Shown here: positions 17,394-25,428 of the stretch, in pieces
How the letters are laid out: each line of letters starts with the position of its first letter
Numbering within the stretch: position 1 is the stretch's first letter
From: Antiquaquibacter soli
GTDB lineage: Bacteria > Actinomycetota > Actinomycetes > Actinomycetales > Microbacteriaceae
Length of the DNA stretch: 64,000 bases
NCBI RefSeq assembly: GCF_030580675.1
Contig: NZ_JAUQUB010000004.1
Location: forward strand, 62,001-126,000
Direction of reading: 5' to 3'
Notes under the pieces: generated by a model
The model's input: only the letters and a program-made list of their open reading frames with translations
Database searches by the model: none
Told to the model about the DNA's origin: nothing
Translations under genes and position numbers: made by a program

Positions 17394-18731
17394 GTGACTG
17401 ACGTCATCACCATCCCAGCGACCACCCCGCTGGCACAGAAGGCAGCGGCCGATGGCGTCCGCTTCATCCTGGCGACCTTTGTCGACATGAACGGCAAGCC
17501 CTGCGCGAAGCTCGTGCCCATCGAGGCGCTCGACGAGCTCGAGGCGGGAGCCCTCGGCTTCGCCGGCTTCGCCGCGGGTGCCATCGGGCAGCGGCCCCAG
17601 GACCCCGACATCTGCGTCATCCCCGACCCCGACAGCTACGCGAACCTCGACTTCATCAAGCCGGGCCTCGCGATGGTGCAGTGCGACCCGTACGTGAACG
17701 GCGAGCCGTGGCCGTTCGCGCCGCGCGTGATCCTCAAGAACGTCCTCGAGACGCTCCGGGGCAAGGGGATGACCGCCATGGTGGGAGCGGAGATCGAGTA
17801 CTTCCTGCTCGCCCGCGACGCCGACGGCAGCATCCACACGGCCGACACTCGCGACTCCTCGGGGCAGCCCTGCTACGACGCCCGCGGGGTGACCCGCATG
17901 TTCGAGCACCTCGCGACGACGAGCAAGGCGATGAACGACCTCGGCTGGGGCAACTACGCCAACGACCACGAGGACGGCAACGGCCAGTTCGAGCAGAACT
18001 TCACCTTCGCCGACGCCCTCACCACGGCGGACCGCGTCATCACCCTGCGCTACATCATCTCGATGGTGGCCGAGGCGCAGGGCATGACGGCGACCTTCAT
18101 GCCCAAGCCCTTCTCCAACCGCTCGGGCAACGGGATGCACCTGCACCTGTCGCTCTGGAGCGAATCGGGCGACTCACTCTTCCCGGCCGAGGGCGACGCG
18201 CACGGCCTCGGCCTGAGCTCCACGGCGTACAGCTTCATCGCGGGCATCCTCGACCACGCGCCCGCGCTGCAGGCCTTCATCGCGCCCTCGGTGAACTCCT
18301 ACAAGCGCTCGGGAGCCCGCACGACCACGAGCGGGGCGACGTGGTCGCCGCGCGTCGCCGACTTCGGCGGCAACGACCGGACGCACTTCATCCGGGTGCC
18401 CGACGGCAACCGCATCGAGCTCCGCGGCGGCGACGGATCCGCCAACCCGTACCTCGCGATCGCGGCGGCCCTCACCGCGGGGCTGCACGGCATCTCGCGC
18501 GGCGCGAATCCGGGGGCGCCCAACGGACCGGGCATCCCCGGCGACGCCGCAACCCCGCTTCCGCCGACCCTCCTGCACGCCGTCGAGGCGCTGCGCACGA
18601 GCGAGCTGCTCGCTGAAGCATTCGGCCCGGCCGTCACCGCTTACTACGCCGACGTCAAGGAGGAGGAGTTCCTCACCTGGCACAACACGGTCACCCCCTG
18701 GGAGATCGACCGCTACCTGACCGCGTTCTGA
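17394..18731 (+). CDS. glnT: Glutamine-synthetase-like ligase (GlnT / gamma-glutamylmethylamide synthetase type)
   Basis: 445 residues from GTG 17394; an in-frame ATG at 17364 would give 455. It has the glutamine synthetase catalytic core: GAEIEYFLL (metal-binding Glu), NGQFEQNF, the ATP segment NGMHLHLSLW, and the C-terminal KRSG...NRIELRGGDGSANPYLA arginine region. It is the short GlnT/GmaS form, not the 470-residue GlnA. Followed by three genes of the mgsABC (glxBCD) type, this is the arrangement of gmaS-mgsABC clusters, where the ligase condenses glutamate with methylamine (or ammonia) to gamma-glutamylmethylamide. Glutamine formation is the alternative. An inverted repeat lies upstream at 17333-17360. 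Confidence 0.82.
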   Translation: MTDVITIPATTPLAQKAAADGVRFILATFVDMNGKPCAKLVPIEALDELEAGALGFAGFAAGAIGQRPQDPDICVIPDPDSYANLDFIKPGLAMVQCDPYVNGEPWPFAPRVILKNVLETLRGKGMTAMVGAEIEYFLLARDADGSIHTADTRDSSGQPCYDARGVTRMFEHLATTSKAMNDLGWGNYANDHEDGNGQFEQNFTFADALTTADRVITLRYIISMVAEAQGMTATFMPKPFSNRSGNGMHLHLSLWSESGDSLFPAEGDAHGLGLSSTAYSFIAGILDHAPALQAFIAPSVNSYKRSGARTTTSGATWSPRVADFGGNDRTHFIRVPDGNRIELRGGDGSANPYLAIAAALTAGLHGISRGANPGAPNGPGIPGDAATPLPPTLLHAVEALRTSELLAEAFGPAVTAYYADVKEEEFLTWHNTVTPWEIDRYLTAF

Positions 18732-18757
18732 GAACCACGAGAAAGAAGACACGACCC

Positions 18758-19654
18758 ATGTGCGGCATCGCTGCCCTTCAACTGAAGGACCCCGCCCTGC
18801 GCTCGCAGCTCGGCACCCTCATGCACGGCATGCTGTGCGAGATCGTCGAGCGCGGCCCCGACTCTGCCGGGATCTCCGTGTACGGGGATGCCCGGCTCAA
18901 CCCCGAGGGGGTGGCGACCGTGAGCCTCCTCGATGCGGGCCGTCCCGACGGCGATATCGCCGCGGCGCTCACCGACCTGCTGGGGGTGCCCGCGACGGTA
19001 ACCACGCTCGGGGACACGACGCTCGCGAGCGCCGCAGCATCCACCGACGAGCTCTCCGCCGCTCTCCGCATCGCCGCCCCGGGCGCCCGCCAGATCGGCC
19101 GCGGCGACTCCGTCGCTACGCTCAAGGGCATCGGCGACCCGGTCGGGCTCGCCGAGCAGTTCGGTCTCGAGTCGGTGAGCGGCACGCAAGGCGTCTCGCA
19201 CACCCGGATGGCGACGGAGTCGGCCGTCACGGCGTCCGGCTCGCACCCGTTCACCGTCGCCGACGACCTCTGCCTCGTGCACAACGGGTCGTTCTCCAAC
19301 CACGCGAGCATCCGGCGCACCCTGAAGGCGCAGGGGGTCGAGTTCGACAGCGACAACGACTCCGAGGTGGCCGCGCGCTACCTCGCGACGCGCCTGCAGG
19401 CGGGGGACACCCTGCCCGAGGCGCTCGAGAACCTCAAGGCCGTGTTCGACGGCTTCTACACGCTCGTCGTGACGACCGCCGACGGCCTCGCGGTGCTGCG
19501 CGACCCGATCGCGTGCAAGCCGGCGATCATCGCCGAGACGGACCAGTGGGTCGCTATGGCGAGCGAGTACCGCGCCCTCGCGGGCCTTCCGGGCATCGAG
19601 GATGCCCGCATCTTCGAGCCCGAGCCGGGGGAGGTGTACTCGTGGACGTTCTAG
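18758..19654 (+). CDS. mgsA: Class II glutamine amidotransferase, N-methylglutamate synthase subunit A type
   Basis: 298 residues beginning MCGIAAL: Cys2 becomes the N-terminal nucleophile after Met removal, as in all Ntn-type class II glutaminases. Further family motifs are RGPDSAGIS, HTRMATES (His/Thr-Arg), HNGSFSNH and DNDSEVAARYLATRL. It corresponds to the stand-alone glutaminase domain of glutamate synthase (GlxB/MgsA). In N-methylglutamate synthase it releases ammonia or methylamine from glutamine or gamma-glutamylmethylamide for the FMN subunit. It is 26 bp after glnT and overlaps the next gene by 13 bp. Confidence 0.85.
   Translation: MCGIAALQLKDPALRSQLGTLMHGMLCEIVERGPDSAGISVYGDARLNPEGVATVSLLDAGRPDGDIAAALTDLLGVPATVTTLGDTTLASAAASTDELSAALRIAAPGARQIGRGDSVATLKGIGDPVGLAEQFGLESVSGTQGVSHTRMATESAVTASGSHPFTVADDLCLVHNGSFSNHASIRRTLKAQGVEFDSDNDSEVAARYLATRLQAGDTLPEALENLKAVFDGFYTLVVTTADGLAVLRDPIACKPAIIAETDQWVAMASEYRALAGLPGIEDARIFEPEPGEVYSWTF
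19627..19634 (+). promoter_or_regulatory. Ribosome binding site deciding the mgsB start
   Basis: GGGGGAGG, 7 nt before GTG 19642, within the end of mgsA. It supports the overlapping start over a second GTG at 19663, which has only two bases between an AGAGGAGA run and the start. Confidence 0.5.
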
Positions 19655-20325
19655 AGGAGACCGTGGTCGATCTCGCCTCGACGCCCGTGCGCGAGCTCAA
19701 CAAGGCGCTGCACGAGGCGGAGCCGGGGAGCCGCTGGCGCGTCGAGAACCCGCGCGGGGCCCACAACGTCGCCGTCGGAATCCACGAGGACATCCGCGTG
19801 ACGGTGGAGGGCCACGTCGGCTACTTCGCCGCGGGGATGCACCAGAAGGGGTGGCTCGAGATCGTCGGCAACGCCGGCACGGGCCTCGCCGAGAACATCA
19901 TGTCGGGAACCGTGCACGTCACGGGCAGCACCTCGCAGTCGACGGGCGCGACCGGTCACGGCGGCCTGATCGTCGTCGACGGTTCGACGGGAGCCCGCTG
20001 CGGCATCGCCATGAAGGGCGTCGACATCGTCGTGGGCGGCGACATCGGCCACATGTCGGCGTTCATGGCGCAGGCCGGCCGGCTCGTCGTGTGCGGCGAC
20101 GCGGGCGAGGCGCTCGGCGACTCCATCTACGAGGCCCGCATCTACGTCAAGGGCACGGTCGCCTCTCTCGGGGCCGACTGCATCGAGAAGCCCATGCGCG
20201 ACGAGCACCTCGCTGAGCTCGGCGACCTGCTTGCCGCAGCCGGCCGCAGCGACGACCCCGCGGACTTCCGCCGGTACGGGTCCGCGCGCACGCTCTACCA
20301 CTTCCACTCCCACAACACCTACTAA
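19642..20325 (+). CDS. mgsB: GXGXG-domain subunit, N-methylglutamate synthase subunit B / GlxC type
   Basis: 227 residues from GTG 19642. This is the free-standing C-terminal beta-helix (GXGXG) domain of glutamate synthase: a run of glycine-rich turns such as GNAGTGLAENIMSGTVHV, GATGHGGLIVVDG and GGDIGHMSAFMAQAG. In GltB this domain is structural and links the glutaminase and FMN halves. Here it is its own gene, as in glxC/mgsB. It overlaps mgsA by 13 bp and is 13 bp before mgsC, so the three subunits are stoichiometrically coupled. Confidence 0.85.
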   Translation: MDVLEETVVDLASTPVRELNKALHEAEPGSRWRVENPRGAHNVAVGIHEDIRVTVEGHVGYFAAGMHQKGWLEIVGNAGTGLAENIMSGTVHVTGSTSQSTGATGHGGLIVVDGSTGARCGIAMKGVDIVVGGDIGHMSAFMAQAGRLVVCGDAGEALGDSIYEARIYVKGTVASLGADCIEKPMRDEHLAELGDLLAAAGRSDDPADFRRYGSARTLYHFHSHNTY

Positions 20326-20338
20326 AGGGCACCGCTTC

Positions 20339-21652
20339 ATGGACACCAGCGCACTCCGCGAATCCGCGACGTTCGACCGGGCGACGATCAGACGCATCCA
20401 GCAGGCGGCCGAGACGGGCGTCTATCACATCCGGGGATGGGGGGCGAAGCGGCCACTGCCGCACTTCGACGACCTGCTCTTCCTCGGGGCGAGCATGTCG
20501 CGCTACCCCCTCGAGGGCTACCGCGAGGCGTGCGGCACCGACGTCGTGCTCGGCGACCGCCACGCGTCGAAGCCCTTGCACCTCGACATCCCGGTGACGA
20601 TCGCGGGCATGAGCTTCGGCGCGCTGTCGGCCAACGCGAAGGAGGCGCTCGGGCGCGGGGCATCCGAGGCGGGCACGTCGACGACCACCGGTGACGGCGG
20701 CATGACACCGGAGGAGCGCGGCCACTCCCGGCATCTCGTCTACCAGTACCTTCCGAGCCGGTACGGCATGAACCCCGACGACCTGCGCAAGGCGGACGCG
20801 ATCGAGGTCGTGCTCGGACAGGGCGCCAAGCCCGGCGGCGGCGGGATGCTGCTCGGCCAGAAGATCACCGAGCGAGTGGCGGGCATGCGCACTCTCCCCG
20901 TCGGCATCGACCAGCGCTCGCCGTCGCGCCATCCGGACTGGACCGGTCCCGACGACCTCACGATCAAGATCGCGGAGCTGCGCGAGATCACCGACTGGGA
21001 GAAGCCGATCTTCGTCAAGATCGGAGCATCCCGCCCGTACTATGACACGTCGCTCGCCGTGAAGGCGGGGGCCGACGTCGTCGTGCTCGACGGCATGCAG
21101 GGCGGCACGGCGGCGACCCAGGAGGTGTTCATCGAGCACGTCGGAATTCCGATCCTCGCCGCCATCCCGATGGCGGTCGAGGCGCTGCAGGAGCTCGGAG
21201 TGCATCGCCAGGTGCAGCTCATCGTCTCGGGAGGCATCCGCACCGGCGCCGACGTGGCCAAGGCGCTCGCGCTCGGAGCCGATGCGGTGTCGATCGGAAC
21301 CGCAGCGCTCATCGCTCTCGGAGACAACTCGCCGCAGTTCGCCGACGAGTACGAGAAGATCGGCTCGGCCCCGGGTTTCTACGACGACTTCCAGGACGGC
21401 CGCGACCCCGCGGGCATCTCCACGCAGGACCCCGAGCTCATGGCGCGCCTCGATCCGATCGAGGGCGGACGGCGCATCGCCAACTACTTGCGCGTGCTCA
21501 CGCTCGAGGCGCAGACGATCGCGCGCGCGTGCGGCAAGTCGCACGTGCGCAACCTCGAGCCGGAGGACCTCGTCGCCCTCACGCTCGAGTCGGCGGCGAT
21601 GGCGCGCGTGCCCCTCGCGGGCACGAACTGGATCCCCGGAACCGAGCTGTGA
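20339..21652 (+). CDS. mgsC: FMN-binding glutamate-synthase-type subunit, N-methylglutamate synthase subunit C / GlxD type
   Basis: 437 residues from ATG 20339. It has the FMN barrel of glutamate synthases: TIAGMSFGALSANAKEAL, VFVKIGAS-type strand, GADVVVLDGMQGGTAAT and the phosphate-binding IVSGGIRTGADVAKALALGA. The C-terminal DPAGISTQDPELMARLDP and CGKSHVRNLEPEDLVAL are typical of GlxD/MgsC proteins. The whole chain has only two cysteines, so the three-Cys [3Fe-4S] site of GltB is not present here. It would transfer the amine (ammonia or methylamine) to 2-oxoglutarate. The stop overlaps the next GTG as GTGA. Confidence 0.85.
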   Translation: MDTSALRESATFDRATIRRIQQAAETGVYHIRGWGAKRPLPHFDDLLFLGASMSRYPLEGYREACGTDVVLGDRHASKPLHLDIPVTIAGMSFGALSANAKEALGRGASEAGTSTTTGDGGMTPEERGHSRHLVYQYLPSRYGMNPDDLRKADAIEVVLGQGAKPGGGGMLLGQKITERVAGMRTLPVGIDQRSPSRHPDWTGPDDLTIKIAELREITDWEKPIFVKIGASRPYYDTSLAVKAGADVVVLDGMQGGTAATQEVFIEHVGIPILAAIPMAVEALQELGVHRQVQLIVSGGIRTGADVAKALALGADAVSIGTAALIALGDNSPQFADEYEKIGSAPGFYDDFQDGRDPAGISTQDPELMARLDPIEGGRRIANYLRVLTLEAQTIARACGKSHVRNLEPEDLVALTLESAAMARVPLAGTNWIPGTEL

Positions 21653-22731
21653 GGGCGGTCGTCGCGGGTGCCGGACTCGCGGGCGCTGCGGCGGCGTGGC
21701 GGCTCGCCGCCGGGGGAGACGACGTCGTCCTCGTGGAGGCGTTCACGCCGGCGCACGGCGGCGGGAGCTCGCACGGGAGTGCCCGAATCTTCCGGCACGC
21801 GTATCCCGACGCCTTCCACGCGGAGCTCACGGTGCGGGCGCTCGAGCGGTGGCGCGAGCTCGAGGACGCGGCGGGCGTCGCGCTCGTGCGGCAGACCGGC
21901 GGACTCGACTTCGGTGCCCACCGCGACCTCGACGGCATCGCCGCGTCGCTCTCGGCGCTCGGCCTCGAGCACGAGCGGCTGAGCCGCGATGCGGCCCGCG
22001 AGCGCTTCCCGCACATCGCCTTCGACACCGATGCCGTGTGGCACGCCGGGGCCGGGGTCCTGGATGCCGACCTCGCCGTGCACTCGATGGTGGGCCTCGC
22101 CGCCGACGCCGGAGCCGAGGTCATCACGGGAGAGCCCGTCGCCGGCGTCGCGAAGCGCGGCCCGGAGTGGGTCGTCGACCTCGGCGACCGGCAGCTCGTC
22201 GCCGACGTCGTGGTCCTTGCGGTCGGAGCGTGGCTCCCGGAGCTCGCCGCAGACCTGCCTCTCCCGCAACTCCCGGCTCTCACCGTCTCCCAGCAGAACG
22301 CGTTCTTCTTCGAGCGCCCCGCGGAGCTCGACGACTGGCCGATCTTCGTCCACAAGGGCGACCTCTCGGTGTACTCGCTCCCCGCCGCTCGCGACCTGCC
22401 GGCCGCGTTCAAGATCGCCGAGCACGACGGCGGGTCGCGCACGACCGCGAGCGGCAGGGACGGAGTGGTGGATGCCGCGGCTCGCGACCGCATCATCCGC
22501 TACGTCACCGAGTTCCTGCCCGCCGTCGAGCCCCAGCCCCTCGCCGCCCAGACGTGCCTCTACACGTCGACGCCGAGCGAGAACTTCATCATCGACTCCG
22601 TCGACGGACTCGTGATCGCCTCGCCCTGCTCGGGTCACGGGGCGAAGTTCGCCCCGCTCACGGGGTCGATCATCGCCGATGTCGCGCGCGGTGCCCGCGC
22701 TCCCGAGCCCTTCCTCCTCGCCTCGCACTAG
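21649..22731 (+). CDS. Monomeric sarcosine oxidase / N-methyltryptophan oxidase-like flavoenzyme
   Basis: 360 residues from GTG 21649. It opens with the FAD Rossmann motif VAGAGLAGAAAAWRLA, then the MSOX/MTOX family segment GSSHGSARIFRHAYPDAF. Near the C-terminus are CLYTSTPSENFIIDS, whose Cys303 aligns with the cysteine carrying covalent FAD in MSOX/MTOX, and PCSGHGAKFAP. The family oxidises N-methyl groups of secondary amino acids with O2, giving formaldehyde, H2O2 and the free amino acid. It is translationally coupled to mgsC, so N-methylglutamate is an attractive substrate: it would replace the four-subunit N-methylglutamate dehydrogenase (mgdABCD) absent here. Substrate identity is inference. 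Confidence 0.8.
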   Translation: MRAVVAGAGLAGAAAAWRLAAGGDDVVLVEAFTPAHGGGSSHGSARIFRHAYPDAFHAELTVRALERWRELEDAAGVALVRQTGGLDFGAHRDLDGIAASLSALGLEHERLSRDAARERFPHIAFDTDAVWHAGAGVLDADLAVHSMVGLAADAGAEVITGEPVAGVAKRGPEWVVDLGDRQLVADVVVLAVGAWLPELAADLPLPQLPALTVSQQNAFFFERPAELDDWPIFVHKGDLSVYSLPAARDLPAAFKIAEHDGGSRTTASGRDGVVDAAARDRIIRYVTEFLPAVEPQPLAAQTCLYTSTPSENFIIDSVDGLVIASPCSGHGAKFAPLTGSIIADVARGARAPEPFLLASH

Positions 22732-22734
22732 GGT
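22729..22734 (+). promoter_or_regulatory. -10 element of leaderless XRE-cupin transcript
   Basis: TAGGGT, overlapping the stop of the oxidase gene, ends six bases before GTG 22741. It implies the regulator can be expressed apart from the operon. Confidence 0.55.
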
Positions 22735-22740
22735 CGGAGT

Positions 22741-23322
22741 GTGGCGGAGGAGCGGGCACTCGAGGAGATCATCGCCGAGCGCGTGAAGCAATACCGCGTG
22801 GCGGCGGGGATGTCGGCGGCGGAGCTCGCCCAGCGCACGGAGCTCTCGAAGGCGATGATCTCGCGGATCGAGGCGGCCGCGACCTCCTCGAGCCTCACGA
22901 CTCTGCAGCGGCTCGCCAAGGGTCTCGGGGTTCCCGTCACCGCCCTGTTCCGCGGCGCCGACACCGACCGGGAGGCGGTCTTCACGCCCGCGGGCGCCGG
23001 CGGCATCACGGTGCGCAGCGGCACGCGCCTCGGCCACGAGTACCAGCTGCTCGGCGCCTTGCGCGGGGTGGAGGGTGCCCTCGAGCCAACGCTCGTGACG
23101 CTCACGGAGCGGTCGGCCGTGTTCCCCCTGTTCCAGCATCCGGGCACCGAGTTCCTGTACATGCTCGAGGGCGAGATGGTCTACGGGCACGGCGCCTATA
23201 CGTACACGCTGCGCCCCGGTGATTCGCTGCTCATCGACGGCGAGGGGCCGCACGGCCCGCAGGAGCTCGTCGAGGTGCCGATCCGCTTCCTCGCGATCGC
23301 CCAGAACCACGTCTACGGCTAG
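22741..23322 (+). CDS. XRE-family regulator with C-terminal cupin
   Basis: 193 residues. Residues about 8-62 form a HTH_3 domain (YRVAAGMSAAELAQRTELSKAMISRIEAA), followed by a cupin_2 beta-barrel (HPGTEFLYMLEGEMVYGHGAY...LRPGDSLLIDGEGPHGP). This PuuR-like architecture commonly regulates amine, polyamine and amino-acid catabolism, with the cupin sensing a small ligand. It is the last gene of the glnT-mgsABC-oxidase row, 9 bp after the oxidase. The inverted repeat at 17333-17360 is a plausible target. GTG start with a leaderless-type promoter. Confidence 0.88.
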   Translation: MAEERALEEIIAERVKQYRVAAGMSAAELAQRTELSKAMISRIEAAATSSSLTTLQRLAKGLGVPVTALFRGADTDREAVFTPAGAGGITVRSGTRLGHEYQLLGALRGVEGALEPTLVTLTERSAVFPLFQHPGTEFLYMLEGEMVYGHGAYTYTLRPGDSLLIDGEGPHGPQELVEVPIRFLAIAQNHVYG

Positions 23323-23327
23323 TTCTT

Positions 23328-23885
23328 CTAGCACTGCCCCCAGAGCCCGACCCGGTCGGCGTACGCCGCGTCTTCGGCGTCATGCAGCTCGTCGGTGTAC
23401 AGCCAGTTGGGGGAGTACTGCTCGATCTCGGCGGCCCCCACTCGCACCATCTCGACGTTCACGTTCGTGCCGTCGGGCAGGAACACGAACAGCAACGACC
23501 GACCGTACTGGTCGAGCGGCTCGACGTCCTCGAGCACCCAGACGGTCGAGCCCTCGGGGAGGAGGCCGCGCAACTCGCTCGTGGCCTGATCGCCCCAGCA
23601 CTCCGCAACCTCCCCGATCTCCGGGGTGTTGATGCCGAGCAGTCGCACCTTGCGCCCATCCTCAAGAAATAGGGTGTCACCGTCGTGGACGTACCTCACG
23701 ACGGCGGGTGTCGCGCCCGCGGGGATGCCCGAGGCGCCGGCATCCGGCGCACGCGTCGACTCGCCCGCCTCGACCGACCCGGCGGACCCGGTGGCCTGCG
23801 GCACGGGGTTCCAGCCGGTGAGCACGGCCCAGCCGAGCAGCGCGATGCATCCGATCAGGAGCAGGACGGTCAGCACTCGGCGCAC
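23328..23885 (-). CDS. Thermonuclease (SNase-like) family protein, membrane-anchored or secreted
   Basis: 185 residues from GTG 23885. A hydrophobic segment (residues 5-23, signal anchor or signal peptide) and a linker rich in Gly/Ala/Ser precede an SNase OB-fold: the metal-binding HDGDT Asp70, catalytic RLLGINTPE (Arg81, Glu89) and DQYGRSL with Arg129. All residues needed for phosphodiester cleavage are there. It probably acts outside the membrane on nucleic acids, for example for nutrient recovery; the role is inferred. It is divergent from mazG with 48 bp between the starts, and converges on the XRE-cupin gene with 5 bp between. Confidence 0.88.
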   Translation of the reverse strand: MRRVLTVLLLIGCIALLGWAVLTGWNPVPQATGSAGSVEAGESTRAPDAGASGIPAGATPAVVRYVHDGDTLFLEDGRKVRLLGINTPEIGEVAECWGDQATSELRGLLPEGSTVWVLEDVEPLDQYGRSLLFVFLPDGTNVNVEMVRVGAAEIEQYSPNWLYTDELHDAEDAAYADRVGLWGQC

Positions 23886-23891
23886 GATCCC

Positions 23892-23897
23892 AGTCTG
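23892..23897 (-). promoter_or_regulatory. -10 element of leaderless nuclease transcript
   Basis: On the minus strand CAGACT ends six bases before GTG 23885. It mirrors an identical CAGACT for mazG on the other strand. Confidence 0.5.
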
Positions 23898-23921
23898 ACG
23901 GATGCCCGTGCCGGAGGCTGC

Positions 23922-23927
23922 CAGACT
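23922..23927 (+). promoter_or_regulatory. -10 element of leaderless mazG transcript
   Basis: CAGACT ends six bases before ATG 23934, selecting that start. Confidence 0.5.
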
Positions 23928-23933
23928 GGGCGC

Positions 23934-24581
23934 ATGGAGTCGACGCATCCGAAGCTCGAGGAACTCATCGCCGTGCTCGAGAGGCTGCGCGCTCCCGGAG
24001 GCTGCGCGTGGGATCGCGAGCAGACCCACGAGTCGCTCGTGCAGTACCTCATCGAGGAGACGTACGAGCTCGTCGATGCGATCGAGTCGGGCGACTGCGA
24101 CGAGATGGTCGAGGAGCTCGGCGACGTGCTGTACCAGGTCATCTTCCACTCCGACATCGCGGCGGAGGAGGGGCGCTTCACGCTCGAGGACGTCGCCGCG
24201 CACATGACGGCGAAGATGATCGGCCGCCACCCGCACGTCTTCGGCGACGCCGTCGCCGACACCCCGGACGCGGTGATGGAGAACTGGGACGTGCTCAAGC
24301 GCGCCGAGAAGCCCGGCCGCACGAGCGTTCTCGACGGAGTCCCGCAGGGGATGCCCGCGCTCGCCCTCGCCGACAAGCTCCTCGGCCGGGCGCACAAGGT
24401 GGGGCTGCTGGATGCCACGCAGCCCGGCGCCGTGAATGTGCAGACGGAGGACGAGCTCGGCCCGCTCCTGCTCGCGATCGTGGCATCCGCGAAGGCCAAC
24501 GGGCTCGACTCGGAGCGCGCCTTGCGATCGGCGCTGCGCGAGCTCCAGTCGGAGATCCGGGCGGCCGAGACCGCCGGGTAG
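23934..24581 (+). CDS. mazG: Nucleoside triphosphate pyrophosphohydrolase MazG
   Basis: 215 residues from ATG 23934. The first half is a MazG domain with CAWDREQTHESLVQYLIEETYEL and EELGDVLYQVIFHS, containing the ExxE...ExxD acidic residues that bind Mg2+ (EEXXE and EXXD). The second half is a shorter partner domain (GRHPHVFGD, ALAL ADKLLGRAHKVG). It hydrolyses (d)NTPs to NMPs plus pyrophosphate, a housecleaning or ppGpp-linked function. A strong hairpin follows 4 bp after the stop. In many actinobacteria mazG precedes eno; here a TetR and hisS gene intervene. Confidence 0.92.
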   Translation: MESTHPKLEELIAVLERLRAPGGCAWDREQTHESLVQYLIEETYELVDAIESGDCDEMVEELGDVLYQVIFHSDIAAEEGRFTLEDVAAHMTAKMIGRHPHVFGDAVADTPDAVMENWDVLKRAEKPGRTSVLDGVPQGMPALALADKLLGRAHKVGLLDATQPGAVNVQTEDELGPLLLAIVASAKANGLDSERALRSALRELQSEIRAAETAG

Positions 24582-24584
24582 AGC

Positions 24585-24617
24585 GGTGCCCTCTCCAACC
24601 CGAATGGAGAGGGCACC
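24585..24617 (+). terminator. Terminator hairpin after mazG
   Basis: A perfect 13-bp stem, GGTGCCCTCTCCA / TGGAGAGGGCACC, with a 7-nt loop, beginning 4 nt after the mazG stop. No U-tract. The remaining 185 bp to the next start contain no gene I can support. Confidence 0.75.
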
Positions 24618-24790
24618 GGGGCACCCGCGGCCGAAGCACGCGGCTTGCCCCTCGGACCGGTGGATTTACCCGAGCCACCGGCCCTGTCGGAGGCGAAGTC
24701 CCCCCGAACTTCTCAGGGCGCGCCGGACCGTCGTCGACGGAACGCCGGGACCAGAGTACAACGATGGCAGCGATACCGCAAAACAGTCGT

Positions 24791-24796
24791 TATGGT
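24791..24796 (+). promoter_or_regulatory. -10 element of leaderless TetR transcript
   Basis: TATGGT ends six bases before ATG 24803; no Shine-Dalgarno. It is one of the clearest TAnnnT matches here and sits after an A/T-richer stretch. Confidence 0.55.
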
Positions 24797-24802
24797 TATG
24801 GC

Positions 24803-25399
24803 ATGGCCAGGACCCCTGACCCGGCACGGAAGCCCGCACTGCTCGAGCAGACGCTCGACTACCTCCTCGACAAGCCGCTGTCGGAGCTGTCGTTCCGCAC
24901 CCTCGCGAAGGCGCTCGGCGTCTCCACGTACGTGCTCGTTTACCACTTCGGCTCCCGCGCCGAACTCGTCCGCGACATCGTCGAGGCGATCTCCGCGCGC
25001 ACGACCGTGATCCAGGCCCGCCTCACCCCGGAGTCGAGCCTCGACGACTACATCGAGGGGCTCGTGCTCTCGTGGGAGTGGGCGGTGCAGCCCCGCAACC
25101 GGCAGCTGCAGCGACTCGAGTTCGAGGCCGGGATGCTCGAGGCCGTGCACCCCGACGGGCTCTCGACCACGCGCGCGCTGTACGAGCGGTGGATGTCGAT
25201 CGGTCGCCGAGCGCTCGAGGAGCTCGGACTCGCGCCGGAGGATGCGGACGCGGAGACGCGCCTGATCGTCAACACCTTCCACGGCATCCAGTACGACCTC
25301 GTGCTCAACGGGGACGCCGAGTCGGCAACGGCGTCGCTCCATCGGGCGGCCGAGCAGCATCGTGAGCGCGTCGCGGCGCTCCTGAGCGAGCGAGCGTGA
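24803..25399 (+). CDS. TetR-family transcriptional regulator
   Basis: 198 residues from ATG 24803. N-terminal TetR HTH: LSFRTLAKALGVSTYVLVYHFGSRAELVRDIV. The C-terminal domain is a typical all-helical ligand pocket of unknown specificity, with a Trp/aromatic-rich stretch (LVLSWEWAVQPRNRQLQRLEFE). No divergent target is adjacent: mazG upstream ends in a terminator and hisS follows 29 bp downstream with its own promoter. It may regulate itself or a distant locus. Confidence 0.85.
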   Translation: MARTPDPARKPALLEQTLDYLLDKPLSELSFRTLAKALGVSTYVLVYHFGSRAELVRDIVEAISARTTVIQARLTPESSLDDYIEGLVLSWEWAVQPRNRQLQRLEFEAGMLEAVHPDGLSTTRALYERWMSIGRRALEELGLAPEDADAETRLIVNTFHGIQYDLVLNGDAESATASLHRAAEQHRERVAALLSERA

Positions 25400-25416
25400 G
25401 CGCCCCGGCGACCTGA

Positions 25417-25422
25417 GACAAT
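25417..25422 (+). promoter_or_regulatory. -10 element of leaderless hisS transcript
   Basis: GACAAT ends six bases before ATG 25429. Confidence 0.5.
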
Positions 25423-25428
25423 CGAGGC

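Noticed and set aside
24618-24802. A small gene between mazG and tetR
   Set aside because: Only short frames without conserved sequence; the region is best explained as promoter DNA for the leaderless tetR.
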